This document shows positions 42,318 through 50,275 of a stretch of DNA of 64,000 nucleotides, one piece after another (the first letter of the stretch is position 1; the number at the start of each line of letters is the position of its first letter). The stretch lies in assembly GCF_000389965.1 (NCBI RefSeq), contig NC_021191.1:1179501-1243500 (forward strand). Reading direction: 5' to 3'. This DNA is from Actinoplanes sp. N902-109 (GTDB lineage: Bacteria > Actinomycetota > Actinomycetes > Mycobacteriales > Micromonosporaceae). The translations under genes and the position numbers were made by a program. The notes beneath the pieces are model-generated. The model saw only the letters and a list, made by a program, of their open reading frames with translations. It ran no database searches and had not been told where the DNA came from.

Positions 42318-43199
42318 GTGACCGAGCAGTTGCGCTTGATGACCGTGCACGCACATCCGGACGACGAGTCCAGCAAGGGCGCCGCCACCATGGCGCGCTA
42401 TGTCGCCGAGGGCGTCGACGTGCTGGTCGCGACGTGCACCGGGGGCGAGCGCGGCAGTGTGCTGAACCCGAAGATGGACCGGCCGGAGGTCTGGGCCGAC
42501 ATTGCCGAGATCCGGCGGCACGAGATGGACCGGGCGCGCGAGATCCTCGGCGTGCGGCAGGCCTGGCTGGGGTTCGTCGACTCCGGCCTGCCCGAGGGCG
42601 ATCCGCTGCCGCCGCTGCCCGAGGGCTGCTTCGGCCTGGTCGACCCCGCGGTGGGCGCGATCCCGCTGATCAAGCTGATCCGGGAATTCAAACCGCATGT
42701 CATCACCACGTACGACGAGAACGGCGGCTACCCGCACCCCGACCACATCATGTGTCACAAGGTTGCGGTGCACGCCTTCGACGCGGCCGGCGACCCCGAT
42801 CAGCATCCTGAGCTCGGCGAGCCCTGGCAGCCGCTGAAGCTGTACTACAACGGCGGGTGGACCAAGGCTCGCATGCTCGCCCTGCACGAGGGCATGCTCG
42901 CGGCCGGGCTCGAGTCACCGTACGTGGAGTGGCTGGAGAGGGCGGACGAGCGCCCCGACCGAGGCGACAAGATCACCACCCGGGTCGAGTGCGGCGAGTA
43001 TTTCGAGGTGCGCGACAACGCCCTGCGGGCCCACGCCACCCAGGTCGACCCGGACGGGTTCTGGTTCAAGGTGCCGATCGAGCTGCAGCAGAAGGTGTGG
43101 CCGACCGAGGATTTCGAGCTGGCGCGCTCGCTGGTCGACAGCCCGCTGCCCGAGTCCGACCTGTTCGCGGGCATCCGGGAGTCCGCCGAGGTCCGCTGA
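42318..43199 (+). CDS. mca: Mycothiol S-conjugate amidase
   Basis: Mca cleaves mycothiol-drug conjugates, releasing a mercapturic acid and GlcN-Ins, for detoxification. The zinc motif is LMTVHAHPDDESSKGAA (HPDD), with the later GGYPHPDHIMCHKVAVHAF supplying the third ligand; TCTGGERGSVLNPKMD is typical of Mca rather than MshB. GTG 42318 gives VTEQLRLM and has the gagaggg ribosome binding site at seven bases; ATG 42312 is too close to it. Length (293) matches Mca. It is strong evidence for a mycothiol-producing actinomycete. Confidence 0.96.
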   Translation: MTEQLRLMTVHAHPDDESSKGAATMARYVAEGVDVLVATCTGGERGSVLNPKMDRPEVWADIAEIRRHEMDRAREILGVRQAWLGFVDSGLPEGDPLPPLPEGCFGLVDPAVGAIPLIKLIREFKPHVITTYDENGGYPHPDHIMCHKVAVHAFDAAGDPDQHPELGEPWQPLKLYYNGGWTKARMLALHEGMLAAGLESPYVEWLERADERPDRGDKITTRVECGEYFEVRDNALRAHATQVDPDGFWFKVPIELQQKVWPTEDFELARSLVDSPLPESDLFAGIRESAEVR

Positions 43200-43208
43200 C
43201 CGCCGGCC

Positions 43209-43231
43209 GCCCCGGGGTTCTGCCCCGGGGC
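43209..43231 (+). terminator. Hairpin after mca
   Basis: A perfect 9-bp stem, GCCCCGGGG with CCCCGGGGC, and a TTCTG loop, begin 10 bp after the mca stop. It has no T-run. Confidence 0.55.
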
Positions 43232-43305
43232 TCGGTGTGACGTCGGATGCGGCATCCCGGGGTCGGGTACGGCGCAGGTGGGCGTACCTTTGAAAGGTGG
43301 AAATC

Positions 43306-43650
43306 GTGGCCGTGAACAACTTCGGGGACACCCGGTCCGGCGGGCTCGCCGGGCCCATGGGGCTCTTCATCATCGTGCTGTTGTCCATCGCGACGGTTCT
43401 GCTGATCCGGAATATGAACAAGCGCTTGCGTCGGCTTCCCGACAGATTCCCCGACCCCGCCGATGTCACGCGGGATGCCGAGGTGGCTCGACTCGAAGCC
43501 GACCTCGCCAAGAGTGACGGTGCCGCCGGCCCGGGTGTGGCCACCGCGGATCGCTCCGACCTGGACAGTGCGGGCAAGGATGCCGAGGTCGCGAACGTGG
43601 AGTCGGCCAACACCGCGACAACGGACGGCGAGCGCCGCAACCGATCCTGA
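43306..43650 (+). CDS. Small single-pass membrane protein (Rv1083-like position)
   Basis: This is a 114-residue protein with one membrane helix (GLFIIVLLSIATVLLIRNM, about residues 20-38) followed by a basic KRLRRLP anchor and a hydrophilic acidic tail. GTG 43306 fits the aaaggtgg ribosome binding site; GTG 43297 or 43312 are also possible. Its place directly after mca and the single-helix design match Rv1083 of M. tuberculosis. Function unknown. Confidence 0.7.
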   Translation: MAVNNFGDTRSGGLAGPMGLFIIVLLSIATVLLIRNMNKRLRRLPDRFPDPADVTRDAEVARLEADLAKSDGAAGPGVATADRSDLDSAGKDAEVANVESANTATTDGERRNRS

Positions 43651-44590
43651 CGCCGAGTGGTTTGATTCCACTTTGTCAAGTGTCCCGGCGGCGGCGCCCC
43701 GGGCGGGCATCACGGTCCGAACATCGATGATGCTTCTCCGTCTACCCCTGTTGCGTTCCGCCGGATTGGCTTAGCCTTCCGCCGGGGGGCTTTGACGTCC
43801 CTCGACCCTGCGCGGAAAGGGGGCCGTCGATGACCATTCCCCGCCCCCCGCTTCCTCCACTGCAGATGCACGTGCATCCGCCAGTGCCGCTGGTCAGCAG
43901 CTTGCGGTGTGACCAGGAACAAGATCGATCATGGGCGTTGCGAAGCGCGGTCCCGGCGGTGTCACCCGGGAGCCCGCGGACGGTCGCCGGACATGATCCA
44001 CAGGCCTGTGCGGCCGTGCCGGCGACCCCGGCATCGCGCACTCCCGGCCGCGACATCCCGCTCGTCGACAGCTCATATGTGTCGGCGTGTGCTGATGGCG
44101 CGAATTCGGGCCTTGGGCTTCGGGCGGGCCGTCAAAGCGGCTCGGCGGGCCCTGTCGGCATGGTCTTCCGGGCGTTGTCACCAGCACCGCTCGGATCGCC
44201 GGCCCGCACCACCCGGTGCTCGATGCCATCCTCGGCGTCCCCGGTCGCGCCGACCGCGGCCATCGCTGACCCGCACCGGTCACGCTTCGCCGCGCACGGG
44301 ACGACCTCCGCTGCGGCGCGCTGCCTGACACCCGCTACGTGCGAATCGCTTGCAGCCTTGCGCTGTTTGCCGACTGCGTCGCGTGGGTCGCTTGCGGCCT
44401 TGCGCTGTTTGCCGACCACGTCGCGTGGGTCGCTTGCAGCCGTGCGCTGTTCGGCGCCCGCTTCGCGTGGGTCGTTCACCGCGCCGCGCCGGAAGGGTGC
44501 GCTGCCTCGGGCATGCGCCGCCGCCCGGATCGCCACGAACTCCGGGGGCGGTTCCGTTCCCGGTTCGGATCGTTCGGGCGAGGAGGTGGC
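43651..44590. other. 940-bp intergenic region, no credible gene
   Basis: Open frames on both strands here are Arg/Ala/Pro-rich without known domains or ribosome binding sites. A short AGTGG/CCACT hairpin followed by TTTGT near 43660-43675 may end the mca unit. The 3' third contains the 42-bp repeat. The promoter of the EAL gene must lie in this stretch but could not be pinned down. Confidence 0.5.
44347..44472. repeat. 42-bp tandem repeat, 3 copies
   Basis: Units starting cgcttgcagccttgcgctgt begin at 44347, 44389 and 44431, 42 bp apart, and end with cgcgtgggt. The third copy is more diverged. The period is a multiple of three, so an open frame runs through it in phase with the EAL gene, but the aggagg signal at 44581 marks the real start downstream. 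Confidence 0.8.
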
Positions 44591-47149
44591 ATGACTTCCC
44601 CTTCCGCTGTCTCAGCAGTGGCCCCCCGCGACACCGGCGGGCCGGCTGTCGCGACTGTCCGGCGCGCTCCCGGCGTACGGATGGTGGACGGGTCCGTTCT
44701 TGCCGTGGCTCTTGTCTGTGCCGTTGTGGGTGCGCTGCTGCCACTGCGTGGTTCGGACTCCTTCACGGTGGCCCCGGTGACCGGCGTCGGCATGGCCGTG
44801 CTGCTGGTGGTGCTCGGCCAGCTCGCGCGGCTGCGGTTCCGGATCGGACGCGGGACGGTCAGCGTCTCGTGGGGCGAGGCGGCGTTCATCCTGGGCTTCG
44901 GCATCGCCCCGCCCGGATGGCTGCCCGCGGCTACGTTCGTCGGGGTGACCGCCGCGTGGGCGTTCCTCTCGTGGCTCAACGGTCAGCGGGCAATTGCTGA
45001 CATTCTTCGCCTTTCTTCCTCGCTCACGGTGGGTGCGGCGGGCGCCACGGCCGTCTCGTACGCGATCACGGGTCCCGCCTCCTCGGTGGGTGACCTGCGC
45101 ACCCAGCTCGGGCTGCTGGCCGGCGCAGCCACGTACCAGGTCATCACACTCGGGCTGGCAGTGCTGGCCCTGGCGCTGCGCCGGGACGCCAGTGCGGTGC
45201 AGATAGCGGCCCGGGCCGCCCACGCGAAGCTGCCGGTGTTCGCGGGCAGCGTCCTGGTCGGCATCTCGACGCTGTACCTGCTCGTCAACGCCCCGGTGTG
45301 GCTGATCGCCCTGCCGGTGATCCTCTGGCTGCTGCAACGCGCCTACCGGCACCACCTGCGCGCCGAGGAGGAGCGCCGGATCTGGGAGGCGTTCGCCCGG
45401 GCAACCCGGGCATTGGGTGGCGCGACCGAGCAGGCCGTGGCCGAGGCCGGGCTGCACGGTGCGCTCGACGTCTTCGAGGCACGGCGGGTGGAACTGGAGG
45501 TCACCCTGTCGCTGGGGCCGGAAACCGGGGCGGACCGGCGCTACTCCGCCGATGCCGAGGATGTGGCGCCGGGGGCGACGCCGGGGCCGGTGATCACCCG
45601 GGCCATGACCGTCGGAGGTGCCCGGGTGGGCGATCTGACCGTATGGCTCGCCGAACCGGCCCTGCCCGCGGCGCAGGACGAACTGGCCGTCTCGGCGTTC
45701 GCGGACGCGCTGGCCGGGGCGTTGCATGACGCGGCGGCCCGCGAGCGGCTGACACTGCTGGACGCCAAGATCGCCCATGATGGTGCGCACGATGCGTTGA
45801 CCGGCCTGGCAAATCGGACAGCGCTGTTGAACGACGGCGACAAATTGGTCACATCGCTTCATCGTGAGCGACCTGTTGCCGTGCTGCTGCTCGACCTCAA
45901 CAACTTCCGCGAGGTCAACGGCACGCTCGGCTACCGGGCCGGCGACGCGGTCCTGCGAATCGTTGCCGAGCGGCTCGGGCAGCTGTGCCGCGAGCGGGAG
46001 ATCATCGCCCGGCTCGGCGATGACGAGTTCGCCGTGCTGCTGCCCACCGTCGCCGCCGTCGCCGGCTCGGCAACGCCGCTGCATGATGCGCCGACCTCGG
46101 TGCCGCAGGCCCTGCGTCGCGCCCGCGAGGTGATCGACGCGGTCAGCAAGCCGATCGACATCGACGGCGTGCGGCTGGTCATCGAGGTGGCCGTCGGCGT
46201 GGTGGTCGAGAAGGCCGGCTGCGCCGAACTCGGTGAGCTGATCCGCCGGGCCGGTGTCGCGCTGGACCAGGCCAAGGCGTTGCACATGGCGGTCGCCGCC
46301 TACGACAGCACCCGCGACGCGACCAGCACCGACCACCTGTCGCTGCCCGCCGAGCTGCTCGACGCCCTGACCGCCGACGACCAGCTCGTGTTGATGCTGC
46401 AGCCGGAAGTCGACCTGGCGAGCGGCGCGCCGACCGGCGTGGAGGCGCTCATCCGGTGGAATCACCCGCGGCGTGGGTTGCTCACCCCCGATTCCTTCGT
46501 ACGGACGGCGGAGAACGGCGGTCTTCTCGGACCGTTCACGCGCTACGTGCTGGACCGGGCGCTCCGGGCCGCCGCCGGCTGGGCCGCCGCCGGGCTGGAC
46601 GTGCCGGTGTCGGTCAACGTGTCCTCCCGCAGCCTGCTCGACCCGACATTCCCGGCCCAGGTCGCTGAGGCGTTGCGCCGGCACCGGATGGTGCCCGACC
46701 GGCTCGTGCTCGAGGTCACCGAGTCGCTGGCGGTCAGCAACTCCGGCGTGGTCGACGAGGTCCTGGCCGGCCTGCGGGAACTGGGCGTGCAGATCTCCGT
46801 CGACGACTTCGGCACCGGCTTCTCGTCGCTGTCGTTCGTCACCCGGGTCACCGTGGACGAGCTCAAGGTGGACCGGTCCTTCGTCCAGGAAATGGCCGAT
46901 TCGCCCAGTGCTGCAGCGATCGTCCGGGGCGCCGTCGAGCTCGGGGCCAGGCTCGGCGCCCGGGTGGTCGCGGAGGGTGTCGAGACCGCCGACCAGCGCG
47001 CGGCGCTGCTCGCCCTCGGCTGCACCGCTGCACAGGGCTACCACTTCAGCCGCCCGCTGCCCGCGGACAAAATCATCCCGGCGCTGCGCCAGATGGCCGA
47101 CGCCGCTCCGCCCACGATCGTGCCGCTGCGGGTGGACGGCGCGTCCTGA
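44591..47149 (+). CDS. Membrane GGDEF-EAL protein (c-di-GMP phosphodiesterase, degenerate cyclase site)
   Basis: This is an 852-residue protein. ATG 44591 has a perfect aggagg three bases beyond optimal spacing. Residues 25-260 form about eight membrane helices; a GAF-like linker follows. The GGDEF domain (about 395-560) has DALTGLANRTALL but its catalytic motif is GDDEF, with the second Gly changed to Asp, so cyclase activity is doubtful. The EAL domain (about 580-835) keeps EALIRWNHP, SVNVSSRSL, LEVTESL, DDFGTGFSSL, ELKVDRSFV and AEGVETADQ, so c-di-GMP hydrolysis is likely. A PilZ protein is encoded at 5631. Confidence 0.92.
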   Translation: MTSPSAVSAVAPRDTGGPAVATVRRAPGVRMVDGSVLAVALVCAVVGALLPLRGSDSFTVAPVTGVGMAVLLVVLGQLARLRFRIGRGTVSVSWGEAAFILGFGIAPPGWLPAATFVGVTAAWAFLSWLNGQRAIADILRLSSSLTVGAAGATAVSYAITGPASSVGDLRTQLGLLAGAATYQVITLGLAVLALALRRDASAVQIAARAAHAKLPVFAGSVLVGISTLYLLVNAPVWLIALPVILWLLQRAYRHHLRAEEERRIWEAFARATRALGGATEQAVAEAGLHGALDVFEARRVELEVTLSLGPETGADRRYSADAEDVAPGATPGPVITRAMTVGGARVGDLTVWLAEPALPAAQDELAVSAFADALAGALHDAAARERLTLLDAKIAHDGAHDALTGLANRTALLNDGDKLVTSLHRERPVAVLLLDLNNFREVNGTLGYRAGDAVLRIVAERLGQLCREREIIARLGDDEFAVLLPTVAAVAGSATPLHDAPTSVPQALRRAREVIDAVSKPIDIDGVRLVIEVAVGVVVEKAGCAELGELIRRAGVALDQAKALHMAVAAYDSTRDATSTDHLSLPAELLDALTADDQLVLMLQPEVDLASGAPTGVEALIRWNHPRRGLLTPDSFVRTAENGGLLGPFTRYVLDRALRAAAGWAAAGLDVPVSVNVSSRSLLDPTFPAQVAEALRRHRMVPDRLVLEVTESLAVSNSGVVDEVLAGLRELGVQISVDDFGTGFSSLSFVTRVTVDELKVDRSFVQEMADSPSAAAIVRGAVELGARLGARVVAEGVETADQRAALLALGCTAAQGYHFSRPLPADKIIPALRQMADAAPPTIVPLRVDGAS

Positions 47150-47206
47150 CCTTTTGTCCCGTTGTGCCGCGGGTTTTCCGGCGGCCGGCGGGGATAAGTT
47201 GAGGGC

Positions 47207-49222
47207 ATGGCCAACCGACTGGCGACCGCGACCTCGCCCTACCTGCTGCAGCATGCCGACAACCCGGTCGACTGGTGGCCGTGGTCGCAGGAGGCCTTCG
47301 ACGAGGCCCGCCGCCGCGACGTCCCGCTGCTGATCTCGGTCGGCTATGCGGCCTGCCACTGGTGTCACGTGATGGCGCACGAGTCGTTCGAGGACGAGAC
47401 GGTCGCCCAGCAGGTCAACGACAACTTCGTGGCGATCAAGGTGGACCGGGAGGAGCGCCCCGACGTCGACGCCGTCTACATGACCGCCACCCAGGCGATG
47501 ACCGGGCAGGGCGGCTGGCCGATGACCGTGTTCGCCACGCCGGACGGCGACCCGTTCTTCTGCGGCACCTACTTCCCGCGGGCCAACTTCACCCGGCTGC
47601 TCACCTCGGTCACCGAGGCTTGGCGCGACCAGCGGGAAGCGGTCCTCAAGCAGGGCGCGGCGGTGGTCCAGGCCATCGGTGGGGCCCAGCTGATCGGCGG
47701 CCCGACCGCCCCGATCTCGGCCGAGCTGCTCGACGGCGCGGCGGCGCAGCTCGCCAAGGACCACGACACCCAGCACGGTGGATTCGGCGGTGCCCCCAAG
47801 TTCCCACCGCACATGAACCTGTTGTTCCTGCTGCGCCACCATCAGCGCACCGGTTCCGCCGAGGACCTCGAGATCGTGCGCCACACCGCGGAGCAGATGG
47901 CTCGCGGCGGCATCTACGATCAGCTCGGCGGGGGATTCGCCCGGTATGCCGTGGACAACACCTGGAAAGTTCCGCACTTCGAGAAGATGCTCTACGACAA
48001 CGCCCTGCTGCTGCGGGTCTACACCCAGCTGTGGCGGCTGACCGATGACCCCCTGGCCCGCCGCGTCGCCGACGAGACCGCGACCTTCCTGCTGCGCGAT
48101 CTCGCGACCCCGGCCGGTGGTCTGGCCTCGGCCCTCGACGCGGACACCGACGGCACCGAGGGGCTGACCTACTCCTGGACGCCTGCCCAGCTCATCGACG
48201 CGCTCGGCGAGGAGGACGGCGCCTGGGCGGCGGACCTGTTAGCCGTGACGACCAAGGGCACGTTCGAACACGGCACCAGCGTGCTGGCCTTGGCCCGCGA
48301 CATCGACACGGCCACCCCCGATCTGATCGCCCGCTGGCAGGACGTCCGGTCCCGCCTCTTCTCGGTACGGACGAAGCGCCCCCAACCGGCACGGGACGAC
48401 AAGGTCGTGGCGTCGTGGAACGGGCTTGCCATCACTGCCCTGGCAGAACACGCCATCCTGTCCGGCGGCTCCTCGGAGGCTGCGGCGGCACGGGCCGCCG
48501 CGGTGGCGCTCGCCGAGGTGCTTGCGTCGCGGCACATCGTCGACGGTCGGCTGCGGCGCGTCTCGCGCGACGGGGTGGTGGGGGAGCCGGCCGGCGTGCT
48601 CGAGGACTACGGCGCCGTGGCCGAGGCGTTCTGTGCCGTTCATCAACTCACCGGTGACGGCCGCTGGCTGACCCTCGCGGGCCGGCTGCTCGATGTCGCG
48701 CTCGACCACTTCGGCGCCGAGCAGGGTGGCTTCTACGACACCGCGGACGACGCCGAACGGCTGGTCACCCGGCCGGCAGATCCCACCGACAACGCGACAC
48801 CGTCCGGTTTGTCGGCTGTTTGCGCGGCCCTTGTGGCGTACTCGGCACTCACCGGTGAGACGCGCTACCGCGAGGCGGCGGACGCCGCGCTGGCCACCGT
48901 CGGGCCGCTGATCGGCGGGCACGCCCGGTTCGCCGGTTACTCGGCAGCGGTTGCCGAGGCGGTGCTCGTGGGCCCGTACGAGATCGCCATCGTCACAGCG
49001 GACCCGGCGGCGGACCCCCTCGTCGAAGCCGCCCACCGGCACGCCCCGCCCGGGACGGTCATCGTCGCGGGACACCCCGATCAGGAAGGCGTGCCGCTGC
49101 TCGCCGACCGTCCCCTCATCGACGGCGCCTCGGCGGCCTACGTCTGCCGCGGATTCGTGTGCGACCGGCCGGTGACCACGGTGGCCGACCTGCAAGCGCG
49201 GCTGACCGCTCACCAATCATGA
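47207..49222 (+). CDS. Thioredoxin domain-containing protein (DUF255/YyaL family)
   Basis: This is a 671-residue protein with an N-terminal DUF255 thioredoxin-like domain (ANRLATATSPYLLQHADNPVD at the start; active-site-like YAACHWCHVMAHESF) and a C-terminal (alpha/alpha)6-barrel similar to N-acylglucosamine epimerase folds (GGIYDQLGGGFARYAVDN; VPHFEKMLYDNALLL). Length and layout match the SPATA20/YyaL family and Rv1084, which lies after mca in M. tuberculosis. The biochemical role is unknown. One rare TTA codon at 48239-48241 (codon 345). Confidence 0.93.
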   Translation: MANRLATATSPYLLQHADNPVDWWPWSQEAFDEARRRDVPLLISVGYAACHWCHVMAHESFEDETVAQQVNDNFVAIKVDREERPDVDAVYMTATQAMTGQGGWPMTVFATPDGDPFFCGTYFPRANFTRLLTSVTEAWRDQREAVLKQGAAVVQAIGGAQLIGGPTAPISAELLDGAAAQLAKDHDTQHGGFGGAPKFPPHMNLLFLLRHHQRTGSAEDLEIVRHTAEQMARGGIYDQLGGGFARYAVDNTWKVPHFEKMLYDNALLLRVYTQLWRLTDDPLARRVADETATFLLRDLATPAGGLASALDADTDGTEGLTYSWTPAQLIDALGEEDGAWAADLLAVTTKGTFEHGTSVLALARDIDTATPDLIARWQDVRSRLFSVRTKRPQPARDDKVVASWNGLAITALAEHAILSGGSSEAAAARAAAVALAEVLASRHIVDGRLRRVSRDGVVGEPAGVLEDYGAVAEAFCAVHQLTGDGRWLTLAGRLLDVALDHFGAEQGGFYDTADDAERLVTRPADPTDNATPSGLSAVCAALVAYSALTGETRYREAADAALATVGPLIGGHARFAGYSAAVAEAVLVGPYEIAIVTADPAADPLVEAAHRHAPPGTVIVAGHPDQEGVPLLADRPLIDGASAAYVCRGFVCDRPVTTVADLQARLTAHQS

Positions 49223-49232
49223 TGTAAATGCG

Positions 49233-49261
49233 TTGCCGGACTGCGGCGCGATTCCTAGAGT
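49233..49261 (+). promoter_or_regulatory. Promoter before the small ORF and tRNA array
   Basis: TTGCCG (49233-49238) and TAGAGT (49256-49261) are spaced by exactly 17 bases, a good housekeeping promoter. Transcription would begin near 49268, giving a ~30-base leader to the small ORF at 49300. Confidence 0.6.
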
Positions 49262-49299
49262 ATGAATCACCAACCGATACGACCGGTCAGGAGAAACAG

Positions 49300-49440
49300 A
49301 TGATGCGGCAGGCCTCAGCACACCAGCAGCGCGCGGCGCTGTGTGGTGGGGGCGCCCGCATGTGTCAAAGCCTCCTGATTCTCGCCGCCGGCAACGGCGG
49401 TTATCACCTGAACCTGCTTCCGGGGTGGTGGCGCGGCTAG
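49300..49440 (+). CDS. Putative 46-residue leader peptide
   Basis: ATG 49300 follows a clear ribosome binding site (aggaga, five bases). The peptide starts MMRQASAHQQRAALCGGGAR and ends LNLLPGWWRG with two adjacent Trp codons just before TAG. No hydrophobic signal or known family. A strong terminator begins 18 bp after the stop, so the unit is promoter, ORF, terminator, the layout of an attenuator leader. 31 of 46 codons specify amino acids (Ala, Gly, Leu, Gln, Asn, Cys, Ile) served by the downstream tRNA genes. It could also be a free small protein. Confidence 0.45.
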   Translation: MMRQASAHQQRAALCGGGARMCQSLLILAAGNGGYHLNLLPGWWRG

Positions 49441-49457
49441 CGTGAGCTGGCATTATC

Positions 49458-49496
49458 GCGCCGCCCTCCCGGTTCGGGTCAGGGCGGTGCTTTTTT
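49458..49496 (+). terminator. Strong intrinsic terminator between leader ORF and tRNA array
   Basis: A 10-bp stem, GCGCCGCCCT (49458-49467) with AGGGCGGTGC (49481-49490, one G-T pair), holds an inner CCCG/CGGG helix and is followed by TTTTTT. It is the best-formed terminator in the window. Its 5' arm (49458-49465) can instead pair with GGTGGCGC overlapping the Trp codons of the leader ORF, allowing an alternative fold. Confidence 0.85.
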
Positions 49497-49560
49497 GTGC
49501 CGGAAAGCCATTCTGGCAAACCATTTGTACTTTGCGAACTGCACAGTGGATGACACCTGT

Positions 49561-49620
49561 CCAACGCCTTTTCTCGCGTTGGTGCCCGGCCGCCGCCACG
49601 TCTCGCCGGCGGCGGCCGGG
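49561..49620 (+). other. Two consecutive hairpins before the tRNA array
   Basis: CCAACGC/GCGTTGG (49561-49567 with 49576-49582) and a perfect 13-bp stem CCCGGCCGCCGCC/GGCGGCGGCCGGG (49585-49597 with 49608-49620) lie just upstream of the first tRNA. They may be processing signals or part of a 5' leader of the array transcript. Confidence 0.55.
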
Positions 49621-49655
49621 CTGTCCGGATCCGCACGAGGGGACCGGGCTCTCAT

Positions 49656-49728
49656 GGGCTTGTGGCGCAGCTGGTAGCGCACCGGTTCGGCAGACCGGGG
49701 GTCAGCGGTTCGAATCCGCTCAGGTCCA
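49656..49728 (+). tRNA. tRNA-Ala(GGC), atypical
   Basis: Acceptor GGGCTTG/CAGGTCC contains the G3-U70 pair that identifies alanine tRNA, with A73. The anticodon stem CCGGT/ACCGG is perfect and its loop TCGGCAG gives anticodon GGC, but position 33 is C instead of the nearly invariant U. The D-arm (GGCGCAGCTGGTAGCGC) resembles bacterial tRNA-Pro. T-arm AGCGG-TTCGAAT-CCGCT is normal. CCA is not encoded. Confidence 0.75.
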
Positions 49729-49756
49729 CAGTGCTCGCCGGCGACGGCGAGCGTTT

Positions 49757-49830
49757 GCGGTTGTAGCTCAGCAGGTCAGAGCGCCACCTTGCCATGGTGG
49801 AGGCCGCCGGTTCGACTCCGGCCAGCCGCT
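49757..49830 (+). tRNA. tRNA-Gly(GCC)
   Basis: Acceptor GCGGTTG/CAGCCGC with U73, as in bacterial glycine tRNAs. D-stem GCTC/GAGC, anticodon stem CCACC/GGTGG with loop TTGCCAT (anticodon GCC), T-arm GCCGG-TTCGACT-CCGGC. All helices pair. No CCA is encoded. Confidence 0.9.
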
Positions 49831-49889
49831 CGCAGGTCGCCATGCCGCCGTCCCGCCGGTGGTGCGGTGCGGTGCATGGTGGTTGATGA

Positions 49890-49963
49890 TGCGGGCTGGT
49901 GCAATCCGGCAGCACGCCCGGCTCTGAACCGGGAGGTTGGAGGTTCGAGTCCTCCGCCCGCAG
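49890..49963 (+). tRNA. tRNA-Gln(CTG)
   Basis: Acceptor TGCGGGC/GCCCGCA has the U1-A72 pair and G73 expected for glutamine. D-stem GTGC/GCAC, anticodon stem CCCGG/CCGGG with loop CTCTGAA (anticodon CTG), T-arm GGAGG-TTCGAGT-CCTCC. No CCA is encoded. Confidence 0.9.
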
Positions 49964-49970
49964 CTTTTCC

Positions 49971-50043
49971 GCCCTCGTAGCCCAATGGCAGAGGCACGAC
50001 GTTGAGGACGTCGCCAGTGCGCGTTCGAGTCGCGCCGAGGGCA
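49971..50043 (+). tRNA. Class I tRNA with leucine anticodon GAG
   Basis: Acceptor GCCCTCG/CGAGGGC, A73. Anticodon stem CGACG/CGTCG with loop TTGAGGA gives GAG (Leu). The variable loop is only CCAGT (5 bases), and T-arm GCGCG-TTCGAGT-CGCGC follows at once, so the long arm of normal leucine tRNA is absent. The D-stem has three pairs plus a C-A mismatch. CCA is not encoded. It may be a reduced leucine tRNA or one charged with another amino acid. Confidence 0.8.
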
Positions 50044-50074
50044 CGCATGCCCACGCACAGCACATGGAGAACTC

Positions 50075-50149
50075 GCCCGGATAGCCCAATTGGCAGGAGG
50101 CGCGCCGTTCAGGTCGGCGACAGTGCGCGTTCGAATCGCGCTCCGGGTA
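50075..50149 (+). tRNA. Class I tRNA with leucine anticodon CAG
   Basis: Acceptor GCCCGGA/TCCGGGT (G1-U72 wobble), A73; this stem looks like that of ordinary actinobacterial tRNA-Leu. Anticodon stem CGCCG/CGGCG with loop TTCAGGT gives CAG (Leu). The variable loop is only ACAGT. T-arm GCGCG-TTCGAAT-CGCGC. D-arm shares AGCCCAATTGGCAG features and the C-A mismatch with the preceding gene, so the two are probably duplicates. No CCA. Confidence 0.8.
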
Positions 50150-50167
50150 CGCACGAAAATGCAGCAC

Positions 50168-50240
50168 GGGCTCGTAGCTCATTCGGTAGAGCGCCCGCCT
50201 TGCAAGCGGGAGGTGGCCGGTTCGAAACCGGCCGGGTCCA
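50168..50240 (+). tRNA. tRNA-Ala(TGC)
   Basis: Acceptor GGGCTCG/CGGGTCC carries the alanine G3-U70 pair and A73. D-stem GCTC/GAGC, anticodon stem CCCGC/GCGGG with loop CTTGCAA (anticodon TGC), T-arm GGCCG-TTCGAAA-type with full pairing. A regular alanine tRNA, without encoded CCA. Confidence 0.9.
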
Positions 50241-50275
50241 CCGGTGCTTTTTCGCGTCGCCGGTGCTGTTTGTGC

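Noticed and set aside
44339..44590. An 84-residue N-terminal extension of the EAL protein
   Set aside because: It only translates the 42-bp repeat, whereas aggagg stands directly before ATG 44591.
43830..44594. A 254-codon ORF before the EAL gene
   Set aside because: No domain, unusual Pro/Arg/Ala composition, no ribosome binding site, and it runs into the next gene's strong start signal.
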